Of a stretch of DNA of 64,000 bases, positions 1 to 11,556 are shown piece by piece. The notes beneath the pieces are model-generated. The model did no database searches. It had not been told where the DNA came from and worked only from the letters and a program-made list of their open reading frames with translations. Made by a program: the position numbers and the translations under genes. Every line of letters begins with the position of its first letter. Within the stretch, counting starts at the first letter, position 1. The stretch comes from Panicum virgatum (lineage: Eukaryota > Streptophyta > Magnoliopsida > Poales > Poaceae). Location: contig NC_053142.1 in assembly GCF_016808335.1 (NCBI RefSeq), positions 4,990,903 to 5,054,902 of the forward strand, given 5' to 3'.

Positions 1-75
1 GTATGAAACAAAGATTAGCTACACAAGTACACCAGGGGTCAGTAGGGGCTTCACAAGAACATTAGAAGAGATTAC

Positions 76-1431
76 CCTTGACCACTCCACTGAAAGCCTG
101 CGTCTGCCAGGGCCAAAGGGATAACCATCAAGAGCCCGTATGGCATCATCACCATCACGCTCATCCTCAAAGTAAACGAAAGCAAATCCTACATATGTAA
201 AAATTCAAGTCAGATGTGGAGAAATTGTATAACCAATGTCCCAACAATCACAGAAGACAATTACATCTGCTTTACAGTAACAACTCGTCAGTATATCCAA
301 AGTCCAAACCTAAAAGAATCAGAAAGGTACTGCACCTGCATAGTTCTGATGGTATGAAGAGCACTACAGAGGTAGATTCCATTCATGATCAGAGCTAAGC
401 ATGGAGTTGAACAACTTATATCCAAAGTAAGAAATAATGACTGGTGACATTGAACATGCTTCACCATAAATGGAACTCTTGCTTATCAATACAGTACAAG
501 TAGCATGTTGTCATGTTGGTGATACTTCTAGTCGTGGCATGGCATGGCATGGCATGATGGTACTGATGGCACGGCACGAATCACAGTCCTGTTAAACATG
601 CTCGAGCAGTAGTAACAGTGTACAGCAGTGCACATGAACGGATGGTTTCAAGCGAAGGAAATGATGGCCGGGTGAGTGAATGGAAGGCATTTCAGGAGTT
701 GAGGAGCCCCGGTGGAGCTATGTTTGCCCTGGTAGTTCCTGCGCACAGTAAACATTTAAACATCTCTGCCTACCATACACACAATGCAACTGCAGTTACA
801 TCGCAGGGCACTGACATATGTGCAATTTTGTGCTCTACAATGTAGATCTTACACAAGTACAGTACAACGGCAGAATATCAGAGTAGGTTAACATCCTATT
901 AGCTTCAATTTTAGTCCCAGATTAAAAGCATATTTGTCCAACAGGCAGCAAGAATTTTGTTCTATGACTTAAAAAAAAACTCGACCGGAGGAGTGGGGGT
1001 ACGACGGCCCCCGCCACATTGAAGCTAATAAAAACATTGTAGCAAACGAATTAATTCAACGTGTATGTTAAGTAATCTACTAAGAAGAACTAGCAACAGT
1101 AGTACAGCGCTGCCAGAGGATGAGTCTCATAAAACCAATTATATGCAGGAACTTTCTCATTCCCTCCTCTCTTATATTTTCCTTGAGTGGAATTTTTCTC
1201 CTTTTTATTCTATTCATTGCAACTCGCACACACTGGCGAGGGACACAAGGAGCTGAAATCGAGCAGAAATCGAAGACGACGAGATGTACGGGGTGGTCAA
1301 ACGGAGGGAAGGGGGAAAGGCAGACCTGACTTCATGTCGATGCGCTCGATCCTGCCGTAGCGGTAGAAGAGGTGGTCGAGCTCCGAGTGGCGGGTGTCAT
1401 AGTCAAGGTTTCCCACGAACACCGGCCTCAT
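76..1431 (-). CDS. RS-subfamily SR splicing factor, 5' exons only (runs off left edge)
   Basis: Serine/arginine-rich proteins bind pre-mRNA in the nucleus and direct spliceosome assembly and splice-site choice. Two coding exons are visible: 1326-1431 (106 nt, ATG at 1431) and 76-188 (113 nt). They join in phase through a 1137-bp intron (donor GT at 1325-1324, acceptor AG at 190-189) and give exactly 73 residues. These begin [14 protein letters not shown] and form most of an RNA-recognition motif: RNP2 is VFVGNL and RNP1 is GFAFVYF, with the plant-specific ending SVEWSR. This is the N-terminal RRM of the plant RS29/RS31/RS33/RS40 group. The second donor is GT at 75-74, so the window starts inside intron 2 and the second RRM and RS tail lie to the left. 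A 5'UTR intron (1480-1603) is also plausible. Long early introns of this family are typically alternatively spliced to poison isoforms. Family assignment is strong; the exact member cannot be told. Confidence 0.9.
536..555. repeat. (GGCAT)4 microsatellite in SR intron 1
   Basis: Four perfect copies of GGCAT lie inside the 1137-bp first intron of the SR gene. Confidence 0.85.
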
Positions 1432-1720
1432 CTTGGACGCCGGCGAGTCAGCGACGAACAAATCCCCCGACAGAAAACCCTAGAAACAAACCGAAGCGGA
1501 AAGCAGGGTCGAGAGGCGGATCAGTCCTGGGGCTAGGGCGCCGCCGAGCAACGAAGGATTCGATGGGGAACTCGGGAATCCTAAGGGCAGGAGAGAGCAA
1601 TACCTGCGTCGTCGCCGCGCGGACGAGGGAGAAGATGGAGGGGGCTACCGGGCTAGGGTTCGAGAGAGAAATCGTACCCTCCTGTTCGAAATTTTTTTTT
1701 TTTGAGGGGTCCCTCCTGTT
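1432..1720 (-). promoter_or_regulatory. 5'UTR and proximal promoter of the SR gene
   Basis: This GC-rich leader lies upstream of the SR start codon. On the minus strand there is a consensus donor (CGCAG then GTATTG, GT at 1603-1602) and a polypyrimidine-AG acceptor (TTTCTAG, AG at 1481-1480). They define a 124-bp putative 5'UTR intron, which is common in plant SR genes and often boosts expression. A T-run lies at about 1690-1700. No TATA box is evident. Confidence 0.5.
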
Positions 1721-1799
1721 CGACTATGTAGCCTGTTCGGTCGGTTGGGCTTTACTAGTAATCGGGATGGGCTATTGGGCTGGACATTAGCATTTTTGC

Positions 1800-2707
1800 A
1801 ACCACGGGTGGCTTGACTAGGGGAATATGAGAATTTTCCGGATTCTAACTGACAGTGTGCAGAGTCTAAAGACGTATTTGGTTGTCGTCCTGGAGAATCT
1901 GCCCGACCCAGCCAGCTTTTTCGGTGTCCGATCCAAACAGGCCCTAAAGGTCTATCTTTTCCACGAAGTATAGATAAGAATGGAAATTTTATAAGAATTA
2001 CCAATTCTACCTTCGCCTTTATCTAAAATGAAATATTTATTGTATGATAAGAAAGTATAAACATCACATTCACATTACATATAAAGAACAATCGTGATTT
2101 TTTTTTTGAAATTTCTATAAGTTACCTATATTCTAAACTGGTCTGAATACTTGCTCGCCGTTTGCCATGCATCACCATCTATGCATATCTTGACAATAGG
2201 AAAAAGTGTACAACCCCTTTTAGAGGATAACAAGATCCAACAGTGCTATGGCCTTGCCTTTTTGCTAGACTACAAATTCTTACAGGGGCGAGCTACGTGG
2301 AGTCAATGACACCAAGGCTCTTAGACTGAAGATAGCCCTATCCTCATCTTAAGCTAGCCATTGAAACAACACTTACTCCCGTTCCATTATATTCTATCTA
2401 GAATGCAAAGCTTATATATATAGAGGCCATTGTTATGTTGTTTGTATGTCGAAAATTGTGCGGTAATAGAGCAACCGGTGAAATTACAGGCAACAGTAGT
2501 GACTCAGTACTTCATTTTCAGCTTGCCTTTCACAGGTCTCATGGCTTCTACAGATGTCATCATATTGTCTTCGCCAGTGGCCAGCGATGGCTTCAAGAGC
2601 AAGGTTTTCAAACTTTCTAATTTCACCACAAGATCTGAAACATTCTCTAGCTTGCACCCTGATCTGAAGTCTAAACAGTTGTCTGTTATTTTGTCATTTG
2701 ATTGCAG
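1800..2707. other. Intergenic AT-rich stretch with MITE-like ends
   Basis: No gene is supported here. Around 1865-1945 there is a GTATTTGGTTGTCG motif and, about 50 bp on, an AAACAGGCCC motif. These resemble the inverted 'GGGCCTGTTTGG' ends seen in many short grass DNA transposons, but I could not define a target duplication. The rest is AT-rich. The 2430-2729 open frame is mostly intron-like sequence upstream of the orphan exon. Confidence 0.3.
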
Positions 2708-2869
2708 TTCTTGGCGAGCCCTGCACTAGCAGTAGTACAGGTACCTGCAGATGCCAGCAGCAGCAAAAGGCAGCAGGTGAAGATCGCTAGCAAGCAGCAG
2801 CAGTTGAAACCGCGGTTCGCCCTGGAATTGGACGGGCTCAACTGCTTCGAGACTCTAGTCTCTCGCTGA
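2708..2869 (+). pseudogene. Orphan terminal exon, unknown plant protein
   Basis: A polypyrimidine tract and TTTGATTGCAG acceptor (AG at 2706-2707) is followed by 53 sense codons and TGA at 2867-2869. The last residues read KPRFALELDGLNCFETLVSR. The R-F-A-x-E-L/F-D-G-L-N-C-F-E-T pattern reminds me of the conserved C terminus of a family of short plant proteins, but I cannot name the family with confidence. The upstream part (AVVQVPADASSSKRQQVKIASKQQQ) is low-complexity and basic. No convincing upstream coding exon is visible within 1 kb, so this is either the last exon of a gene with a very short or unrecognised first exon, or a duplicated gene fragment. Confidence 0.4.
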
Positions 2870-4000
2870 TCGATCCGAATCTGTTCACTGGAATTTTTGA
2901 TCGATTCCTTGTGGGTTTTTGTTGCAAATTCTCCCTGTCAATTAGTTTTGCCCATACTCATATGCATCCATCCATACACATGTTTTTATGTTTGTTCACG
3001 GCCAGCGATTGTTGAACTATAAACGAATACTGTGAAATTGATTGACGACTTCAACCAGATGTTTTGTTCCAATAAATAGAACACATACATATAGAACAAA
3101 AAATTTAATGACATCATGATTAAAAAAACTAATCATCTTGTTGAGTATATGAGCAGAAATTGATAATTATATCAATCACTCATTTATGAAATGAATTAAC
3201 AATTGAGAGAAAAGGCTCATATGACAAGAAATGTGCTATGGCATGATCAAGTGTGATGATAGTAACAAGCAGTGATTATTGTGTGAATTGAGATATGTGT
3301 CAATGGCATAAAATTATTCTCATAACCAAATGAAGCTCATTGACAAGGCATAAGCATTCAAAGAATAATTTCTTATGAAGAAATGGACGTTCTAACAAGA
3401 GGAGATTGAAGTTGAAATAAATTCTAAAGAAAAGTTTGCAATGATGAGTTTAATAGTGTTACAAGTGTATATGAAGCTATATGTGATGTAAGGATGAAGA
3501 GGTGGAATTCGGGAATGGGTTTCTAGGAACTAAGCTTGGAGAAAGTCAATTGTATTGTGCCGAGAAATCAATGCTAAGGTGACAAAACATTTTTTGGGTT
3601 CAACTTGAAGAATCTTGGTCATATGTGGTTTTCATGTTGGCAAGTATTAATTTTTCGATAATCTTATTGTAAAAAAGGTGATTTGAATTAGAAGTGGATT
3701 TCATTCAAAGAAGAAGGTTCAAGTCACTAGTGCAAGGAAGATGTGCTCAAAATAACGAAGCAAAGTTGGATGCAATCCTCATATTGAGTTGATCAAAGCA
3801 CGGCATGAGATAAAAATGAGAAGATCAAGGAGTTGAAATGTAATTTATCTTTGATCTTGAGTATAGGTATACCGTACAATCAAGAGGGATGCATCACAAT
3901 GATCTTTGATTTAGTCTCAGTGCTCAAGTAACCTAAATAAGTTGAGATAGACACAAAAAGCCTCACGTACACATTTGATTTGTCTGCCAAGGAAAATCCG
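2870..4000. other. AT-rich intergenic DNA, no gene seen
   Basis: The stretch is AT-rich with stops in all frames. Nothing coding is supported. It may be the eroded internal part of the retroelement whose LTR-like segment follows. Confidence 0.4.
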
Positions 4001-5010
4001 GAAGTTCTAGATTTGATACACGTGGCACTAACGGTTAATTGGTATGAAAACTTGGGATTTCTAGGTTGTTGAATCCAGAAGTTCCCGGTTCTAACTGCAT
4101 CTAACGGCCAGTTTCTTTGGGACCGGCTATTTATATCCCTTAGCCCCCTCCTTGGTGGGCTGCTGTTCCAAGCTCTGTTCTGTTGATTGCTGGTCGTCCC
4201 AAGAAACTTGGTAGCCATTGTTGAGCTCTTCCCAACCCCTCTTTGTGAGATTGTGTTATTCGTGAATATCTTAGAGTTGGGTCTGAGAGAGTGAATAATT
4301 GAGAGCACCAAGGAGCACAACAAACGTTGAGCACTTGAGTTTGGCCGACATCGTTTGAGTTGCATTTGTTACTCTTGGAGTTTTGGCTCCTAGAAGGCTA
4401 GGCGTCGCCGGCTAGCTCCCAAAATTATGGTCAGCGGCAACAAGTTTGTTGCAGCAACGATTTTGTGCCACGAGGGCTCATGAACATATTGTGGAAGGAG
4501 GAGATAGCTTGAGCTTGCAGTCGCCATAAACTTTTTCAACGGAGACTAGGATTCACACGGTTGAAACTGAATTTCGGTGAAATAAATCTTGGTGTCTCCG
4601 TTGTTCTACTTATATTTACACTCTTTGTGAGTTTTGTTGTTCTGTGATCTCCTCGGTTTGTCATATATTTGTGCGTAGCAACTTTGTGGACCTGCCCAAG
4701 GAGCTTCACTGACCTACTCTACATTTGGGGTTTGAACTTGTCTTCAATTACTTGCACAGTTGCACTAGATTTATTGTGTTCAATCTACTCTGTGTGTAAT
4801 CGGAAGTTCCGAGTTGTAAGACACGGAACTACCGAGTCCACCTACTATCTTGCCTAAATCCAGAAGTTCCGGATTTGCAAGCCAGAAAGTTTTGGGTTTG
4901 GCAGACAGTATATTTAATCAGCTACTTTGGAACGAAATTTTGTAGGTGCACCTATTCACACCCCTCTTGGCGACATCACGGTCCTCTCAATCCAGTATGC
5001 GAGTTGGACT
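4000..5010 (+). repeat. Degenerate long LTR, copia-like (approximate ends)
   Basis: The segment ends with a string recalling long grass copia LTR 3' ends: GAACGAAATTTTGTAGGTGC, then 'cctattcacacccctcttgg', then 'cgacatcacggtcctctcaa'. In that family the next bases are the initiator-Met primer site TGGTATCAGAGC; here the expected site is scrambled. A short TATA-like 'ctatttatatccc' lies at about 4127. Several 'gaagttccgg' variants recur (4080, 4800, 4863), consistent with an LTR regulatory region. The 5' end of the LTR could not be located and no coding region is attached. This is inferred from remembered family features only. Confidence 0.3.
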
Positions 5011-5039
5011 AGTCCTCTATCCACGACTTGATCACATAG

Positions 5040-5770
5040 ATCCCTTCAAATTAACGAACAGACAATTATACGTATCCGATATTTATACCAACTCTGTTCG
5101 TAGCAACTCAAAGATATAATTGCCTAGTACAGTATATAAATGTGGTTCCACATCTCAATGTCCACGTGGTCTATAAGAGCTGCTTCCAATACGTGTACTT
5201 AGGAGGATATATCATGACTTCGACTCTTGATGTCCTCCTAGTTAGGATGAAACCACACACCACATAATCCCAATTGGTTATGTGGGTGCCAATATGGCAA
5301 AAACCACTCATGGAACCATTCTAGAAAAACCAAGCGTTGTAATAGTTCAACAGTTTTGTTGTTTAGGCTTTTTAAGGTGCTCTATTTTAGGCAATTTGAA
5401 ATAATATCTACTGCCCATGTTTTTTGGTTGTTGAGCAAGGCTCATCAACAGGAAATTATTGTCTTCCTTACCGTCTTCAATCAGAGGGCAAAATTGCCTA
5501 TGTTTTGAGTTTGGAATCGATAGTAATCCAGAGCACTCTCTTAACTTGAGGAAACTACAAAGCATCCATGGCTTGTTAATTTATTTCATTGATATATAGC
5601 AAGTTATATTTGCAGCAGTTCCTTCAGATTAATGGAAATTTTGTAAATATTCATCTACTTAGTTCAACTTTATTATGTAGTTTAAATAACATCTGAGCAC
5701 AATGTTAATATAGTTCAGCTTGCCCAAATTGACGTTTCTTTGTGGTGCTACTAGTACCGGGTCAAAGGTT
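5040..5770. other. Intergenic DNA, no gene seen
   Basis: Frames are short and broken on both strands, composition is AT-rich, and no repeat structure could be delimited. Confidence 0.4.
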
Positions 5771-6004
5771 TTGTAATGGTTGGTCCATCATTTGGTCCAA
5801 CAAAATTCAGTTGCTGGGCAGTCTACTGGATTCATTCATATGCCAAGGTCGCAAAAAAATGCATATATAGTACCCTTCAGTCGTACAAAAATAACGTCAA
5901 AAATTCCCCTAGACACCACTCTGAACTTGAGGGAACGGATTCTTCAACATGCATGGATGGAGAATACTATGACCGGTGGACGCTGATATTTCAAATATAT
6001 GATG

Positions 6005-6594
6005 CTAGCTTGCAAAGTACCACTTTTCAGTTATCTGACCAGTTGATACTGAAAGTAACCTCTCTTGGATGCCTTCTCGGAAGCAACAAATATTGGAAAA
6101 AACAACAACCGTGTCAATCCAAGCTTCCCCTGTTCCTAAACTAGCCATTACCGTCAACCCTGCACTGCTGAACGTTCTGAACAGGTCTTCTCCTTGCCGT
6201 ACCAAAGAGTGCGTTCCTTGAGAAAATGGTCATCTATCACACTCATGACACCACCAAACATTCACCTTTTTTTGTATTCAGTTACAAGCAGCATCACAGC
6301 ATCACTTTTTTCCACGCCTTGAAAAAGCATGGGAACTGATGCTGTCACTAAAGCAAGTTCATTTTGTGAGCCAATAAAAATTTCAGGGGGCAGCATTACA
6401 AGCTGTGAAGCAATGGCCATTTCCCAATTCGAGGCCTGCTTTTTGATCAGCTGCAGAAAGGATGGACTGCCTGCGAGCTCTTGCCAAAAAGTTGTTTGGG
6501 AAGAACACGTCAAGTACCTACCATTCTCACATGAACCGATACACTGCGTATACCTAGTTATACTTCCTGAATTCCTGTCATGTGATATGGACAA
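6005..6594 (-). pseudogene. Degraded gene fragment, unidentified
   Basis: Two minus-strand frames look coding. The block 6262-6594 contains WEMAIASQLVMLPPEIFIG and ALVTASVPMLFQGVEKSDAV. The block 6005-6205 contains GEDLFRTFSSAGLTVMASLG and WIDTVVVFSNICCF. The composition is that of a structured, helical, mixed hydrophobic protein rather than a random frame. The two blocks are in different frames and joined only by a stop-containing stretch at 6206-6261, so either an intron or a frameshift separates them. I do not recognise the family. There is no start codon with good context and no promoter, and the fragment lies downstream of the START gene on the same strand, so a decayed neighbour or captured fragment is most likely. 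Confidence 0.3.
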
Positions 6595-6599
6595 GTCAT

Positions 6600-7258
6600 G
6601 ACGAATATATCAATCAATAATTTGAACATGACTGCTTTGAACAAATAAGTTGAAAAATACAGTGTAGTTCAGACCTTATTCACATCTGATACATATTTCT
6701 ATGGAGAAAATTTCAGCAGCAAATGCCAATATGTCAAACCTCCAGTATCCAAAGGGGAAAACAATATAGATGGTGCCATAGCGACAAAAGCAAGAACTCT
6801 TGTTATTAACTGCTAAATAAATAGCACTATATTTTATAGCACCTCTGAGATGAACCTTGTACATTGTACATCATACAATTATAGTTTTTCCCAACTCTTC
6901 TCGCTGTCTCATAATTCTATAGTTCTAACCTAACCAGCTGGCTCTAAGCCTCAGAAACTGCAGCAACAGAAGTATATGCCCTAGTCGATCTGCTAAAGAT
7001 ACTTCTTTGTCGCGCTAGATCTTTTCCTACTTTCCTTCTCTGAATGCTGCAAGACCTATTTTCTCAACTGACCTAACATGAGCAGACCACCTTATCTGCA
7101 GCATGAGGATATCTAGACGGAACAACAAGATAAGGTATGACTGGCATCCTCTCCTCTGCTGTGCATTGCTACGAAAAAAGATTCTATACGACACTTCCAC
7201 ACATAGCTTCGCTACATGATAGGCACGCTATTGCTCTATGGTGATCAGCTTCATTCTC
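6600..7258 (-). other. 3' flank of the START-domain gene
   Basis: This is non-coding, AT-rich sequence downstream of the START gene stop codon. It should include that gene's 3'UTR. No clear poly(A) signal could be singled out. Confidence 0.4.
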
Positions 7259-9744
7259 CTACCGCCTTCCTGGACCTGCAAACCTTCTTGCGGTGCCGAA
7301 TATGACAGCCTTGGTCAATAATCCACCGTCAAAGGTGCAAGCCAGGGCGACAGCACCACCTATCATGAGAACCTTGGGTATGTTGTTTGTCCAGTGCTTT
7401 GGCTTCTCAATCTCCATGTTGTTGTTGGACGAACTAGCCTCGGTGTTGTCTTCTGTGTTGAGCTCATCAGCATTGAATTTGGTGGTAACATGTGCCATGG
7501 CAGCGCATTTTGAAATAGGCTCTCCTGCTGTCCTTGCAACTTGGTATGCCCGAAGGCCAGGTTCAATCCTTTTGACGCAGCCCCACATCCCCTGCCGGAC
7601 ACCAAGTTTTGCAATTTCCCATGGAATCCCCATATCTTCATGATGGAATAAGAGCACTTCACATGCAGTCATTGCACCATCACCTTTTCTTGATTCAACT
7701 GATATACGAAAAAAAAGATAAGTCGAATTATTTGGTATCCCAAAAATGTGGAAAATAACTGTTATGAAACTACTGTGGTACCTGGACGGATGCACCAGCT
7801 AGAGTAGTACAAGTCCACCCGACGAGGTTTGTTTTGTCTTGGAACAGAGGGACGAGGCACACCCTGAAAAATGATGAGAGGTTTAATCACCTCGTTTAAC
7901 CTAGTTGAAGCCTTAAAGAAAAATTTTAACATGAAATTGCAACCAGTAAAATTGAGATGACAAAAGATGCTCATGAGAGATTCTAGATAGAACAATACAA
8001 TCCTAAAAGAAAAGAATCCGTAGTGCTTTTCCATTAAGCAATAGGTGGAGGACAGAAAAAAAAGGTAGCTTGCACTCAACTATAAATTCAGAAAAAGATA
8101 AAACCATGGCATTTTCAAGTGCACTTATAGAATGCAATCTATGGGCAAAAACAGAGCATCAAAAAGTGATTCTTTCCCTTCTCCAAAAAAACTAAAGATC
8201 GAAAGTGTAATTTAATAATTTTCCTAGTGGGACAAGCATCTCGACCTGTGGTGTGGAATGGTTTGGGAACATAGGATAACCTAGATACCAAGGCTCAAAG
8301 CAGTTTTGTTCACCCTACTGCAAAAGACTTGGTGGCTCAGGGACACAAGCTTCCGACAGCATAAGTGATGCCATCCTGCATTATACTCATACTCAACTAC
8401 AAAAAGTATCACCAACCTAAATGATTAGTGCTCATGTAGTTCCACCTCAAAGTCATTACTGAGTACAATGATAGCTAGATATGGGCATAGATGCAATTGA
8501 AGGGAACAGAAAATTGTTTGTATAAGCATGTTTAACAGATAAAGCTATTTTCTCCCATACCTTGGTGACACAGTAAAACGTCTTTCCAGATGCCCATATT
8601 CTGCGACCGATGATGTACTCCCTGTCACTACAGAAGAATGGGAACTGCACAGGAGAACCACTCTCTTTAAGCAACTTGCTATTGTTTCAGCTCAACAAGT
8701 AGCACTAGAGATGTCATGCAAAGAACTCACCTTCCTGACCCACCGGACAACCATGGTTCCAGTTTTGGTGCACTCCTCCAGTGTCTCATGCTGAAGAAGC
8801 ATGTCGTCCCAGCTGTTCTTAATCCGGAATTCATCATCCCAGAAGAAATCCCTCACAACCTCTGGCGACGCATCCTCAAAGATAGTGCTACTGCGGTACT
8901 GCGGTGGACCATTCTGTAATGAAGCAAACCGCAAAAAACATACAAATTCTCAGTTCCATCATCTCCCATACCACTAATACAGTAGTAGACCCCATCCATA
9001 TCTATTTCAAGTAGAGGTGATCATAAGAAAAAAAATTGCCTGATACTAATGTAGAACTTGAGAAAAATTATGAACGCTCTACAGTTCTCAAGTCTTCAAG
9101 CCCGTGTAACTCTTAAGTAAAATTCAATCTCTTGATATTTGACAGCTAAAATTCTTGAATTCTAAACTTATTCAAGTGTCACAAGACCTCCAGCTGAATT
9201 ACTGAAGAAAGAGTGCTACATACCGGTGGGTCTCTCCGCCAAGCCTGATATCTCATGGTCGGCAGAGTGCGCTCCATCATATGAATCCACGATGGGCCAC
9301 CGTCCTTCTCCTCGACGAGCCGCCAGAGGTGCATCAAGTCACCGGTGTTGACCACCAATTGCTCTTCCTCCGGCGCCACAGGAGCCACCACGGTCCTGCA
9401 GACATGAACGCAGCACCATCCTTTACAGACAATTCAGGGTAGTACAACCACAACAGGAGGGTATCCAACGAAGAACGAACGCCTCACCTTGGTACGACGG
9501 CCGCCGACTCGAGGCGAGAGGCCTCGGCCGTGGCGGTGACGCGCGCGGGCGGAGGCGGCGCCGCCTGTTGGGCGTTGTCGCCGACGACGACGCCCGCCCA
9601 CCTCGGGCGCCACGCCCAGCCGATGAGCAGGCCTACGAGTGCGGCGACCCAGAGCGGCGCGGCCAGCGCGGCGAGCTCGAGGGCGGCGCCGCCGAGGGTC
9701 TGCTGGCGGAAGATCCCCATCAACAGATCGAGGAGCGCCGACAT
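7259..9744 (-). CDS. START-domain lipid-transfer membrane protein, complete, six exons
   Basis: START domains hold a single lipid or sterol in a helix-grip cavity; plant membrane-anchored members are presumed to act at endomembranes or the plasma membrane. Exons (minus): 9488-9744, 9224-9395, 8731-8913, 8561-8644, 7782-7863, 7259-7698. All junctions are GT-AG and keep phase, giving 1218 nt and 405 aa with ATG at 9744 and TAG at 7259. Residues about 25-46 form a transmembrane helix (APLWVAALVGLLIGWAW). The START region spans roughly residues 100-320, with the conserved YIIGRRIW, VDLYYSSWCIRP and MTACEVLLFHHEDMGIPWEI segments. A second hydrophobic stretch near the C terminus (IGGAVALACTFDGGLLTKAV) suggests another membrane contact. 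The layout matches Arabidopsis At3g23080/At4g14500-type proteins. The start is favoured because it places the membrane helix first and lies just inside a GC-rich island. The family is firm; the ligand is unknown. Confidence 0.9.
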
Positions 9745-10680
9745 CTCCGCCGGGCAACCGGATTCCGCCGGCGCAGAATCCTCAGAAAATTAAAGATCCA
9801 ATCTTTAGCCACGGAATCCGCTAAAACGCGGTTTTTCCGCAGCAATCCCGCCGCGCGAACTCGGAATTGCTCGATACTCCCAACGAATTCACGACGCAAA
9901 AATCGATTCCGGCGGAGGGGAAGGGAAGGGAAGATGCAAGAGAAGAGTTTTGGGTATAAGATTGGGACTCTTGGGTCACACCAAAATCTCTCTCGCCAGT
10001 CGCCGGTAATGGGGAACGCGAACGGGCTCACTCCCTCGTTGGAGGCTCAGGGAGTACCACCCAGTGAGCCTACAAGGAAGCCCAGCGCAGGAAGGGAAAA
10101 AATCCAGGGGGAGAGACGAGTGGAGATGGTTCGAGGGGCGGAGGCGCGGAACGTGTGGCGGAGGATGCGTGTGGGGGATAAGGATTGGAGTCCTCTGGCC
10201 TCAGGGCCGCGCCAACACACAAAAAAACGGCGAGATTTCGCAGGCAGCGGGAAGGAAAACGAATCGGCCGGGAGGAGGAAGAAGACAAGGCTGCCGGGGA
10301 GGGGAGGCGGGTGGGGGCGGAGCTCATATAGCTGTGGTCTGGAGAGTGGGTGGAGTCGCGAGGTCCTCGTGGTTTTTTGCGGTGGACGGTGGTCCGCCCC
10401 ATCACTCGGTTTCGTCTGCTACCTTCCTCGTTTTCCTTGTTGGAGTTGTCAGGGAAAGCGAGGGGTCGTCTCAGACGGCTGACCGCCGGACCGCGTGATG
10501 GCTGGGCACGAGCGCGGCGTGGAGAAACCCAGGCCGCAGCCGCGTGCGGGTGCGACCAACGACGGCAGCCACCGCACAGGAGAATTCAAGCTGGAGCACC
10601 GGCATCTGCCAACAAATTCAACACACCAGAGCCCGTTCCTGCGAATCTGCAATACAGTGTGTTCGCATGACAGCTGAAAG
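9745..10680 (-). promoter_or_regulatory. CpG-rich leader and promoter of the START gene
   Basis: A GC-rich island begins at the START gene first exon and extends about 900 bp upstream. It contains purine-rich tracts (GGAAGGGAAGGGAAG near 9920). Long overlapping open frames here (for example 9568-10482 plus) are by-products of the GC content and lack protein-like composition. Confidence 0.5.
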
Positions 10681-10819
10681 AGCACTTTGCACACAGCACA
10701 CCTACGAGTACATAGCATAAACATCCAAAATTCTACGAGTATTCCAAAGAGCTGCGGACCAAACAATAAAACCAATATATTATATAACTAATTGTACAAA
10801 TAATCTTCTATTTCTTTAA

Positions 10820-11090
10820 ACTACACAGTACAACTTAAACACTCACAACGCAAGCATACTCACTCCTATGAAAACACGTACGTACACTCTATCCATATGA
10901 GCATCTTTGAAAACTGAGTCGAAAAATTCTCGAAATTAGCGAAGTCACCATAGACGCTTCGCTATCAACGGAAACGACACCTACCACTGAAAGCAATGCC
11001 ATTAATTTCTTGAATATTCGCTCGTACGGAAAGTCGAACCTAGAATCTGAGAGGCTTTTGGAACCACTAGACTACATACTCTTTCACCAA
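10820..11090 (-). repeat. tRNA-derived SINE-like retroposon, minus orientation
   Basis: Read on the minus strand, the block starts with a box-A-like motif (TAGTCTAGTGGTT) and about 35 bases later a box-B-like motif (GGTTCGACTTTCC), the internal RNA polymerase III promoter of tRNA-derived SINEs. The body contains phrases such as 'gcgaagtcaccatagacgct' and 'cactcctatgaaaacacgta', which I recall as a recurrent grass dispersed repeat. No target duplication was resolved. Confidence 0.45.
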
Positions 11091-11099
11091 ATAATCTTC

Positions 11100-11556
11100 T
11101 GATATATGGAAATGTTTGTGCAAATTTTATACACCACAATGTGATAGTAGCAAATCAAAAACATGTTGAGACAAAGCTAGAGCACCCAAAACAAGCACTA
11201 GAAGAGCAGATGTATTACCTGGTGGCAGAGGGAGGAGACCAAGACACACAGGATGATGCAAGGCGTATGTATGAGAGCCAACGAGCTAGAGACGATCTAA
11301 AAGGAAGACCACGGTGAGAAGCGTCACCGCGTCAGTGCATCGACTTACTCTATACAAGGCTAAATGTTTAGTCGGGTGGGGGCAGGAGTTGGGTCAGTTA
11401 ATTCGGGTAATTCGGTTATCCAAGGGGTGAAACCCCGAACTTATTTTGGTTAATAAGAAATTAGGATAGAACAGTAAATGAACTTTTCGATTTCGGTTCG
11501 GGTAATTCGCTTTGTCTTTAATTATTCAGTTAATTATACCCAAACTTAATGACTAC
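11100..11556. other. Left flank of the nested CACTA pair, no gene
   Basis: This stretch is non-coding. A 'ttcgggtaattcg' phrase occurs twice (about 11402 and 11498) as a short internal repeat. Confidence 0.35.

Noticed and set aside
5776..6144. 122-codon plus-strand frame
   Set aside because: It overlaps the minus-strand remnant at 6005-6594, has no domain or splice context, and a competing frame of equal quality exists in the same place.
9568..10482. 304-codon plus-strand frame opposite the START gene promoter
   Set aside because: It overlaps the START first exon antisense and is Arg/Gly-rich in the way GC-rich islands produce. Overlapping frames on both strands are equally long, and no domain or splice context is present.
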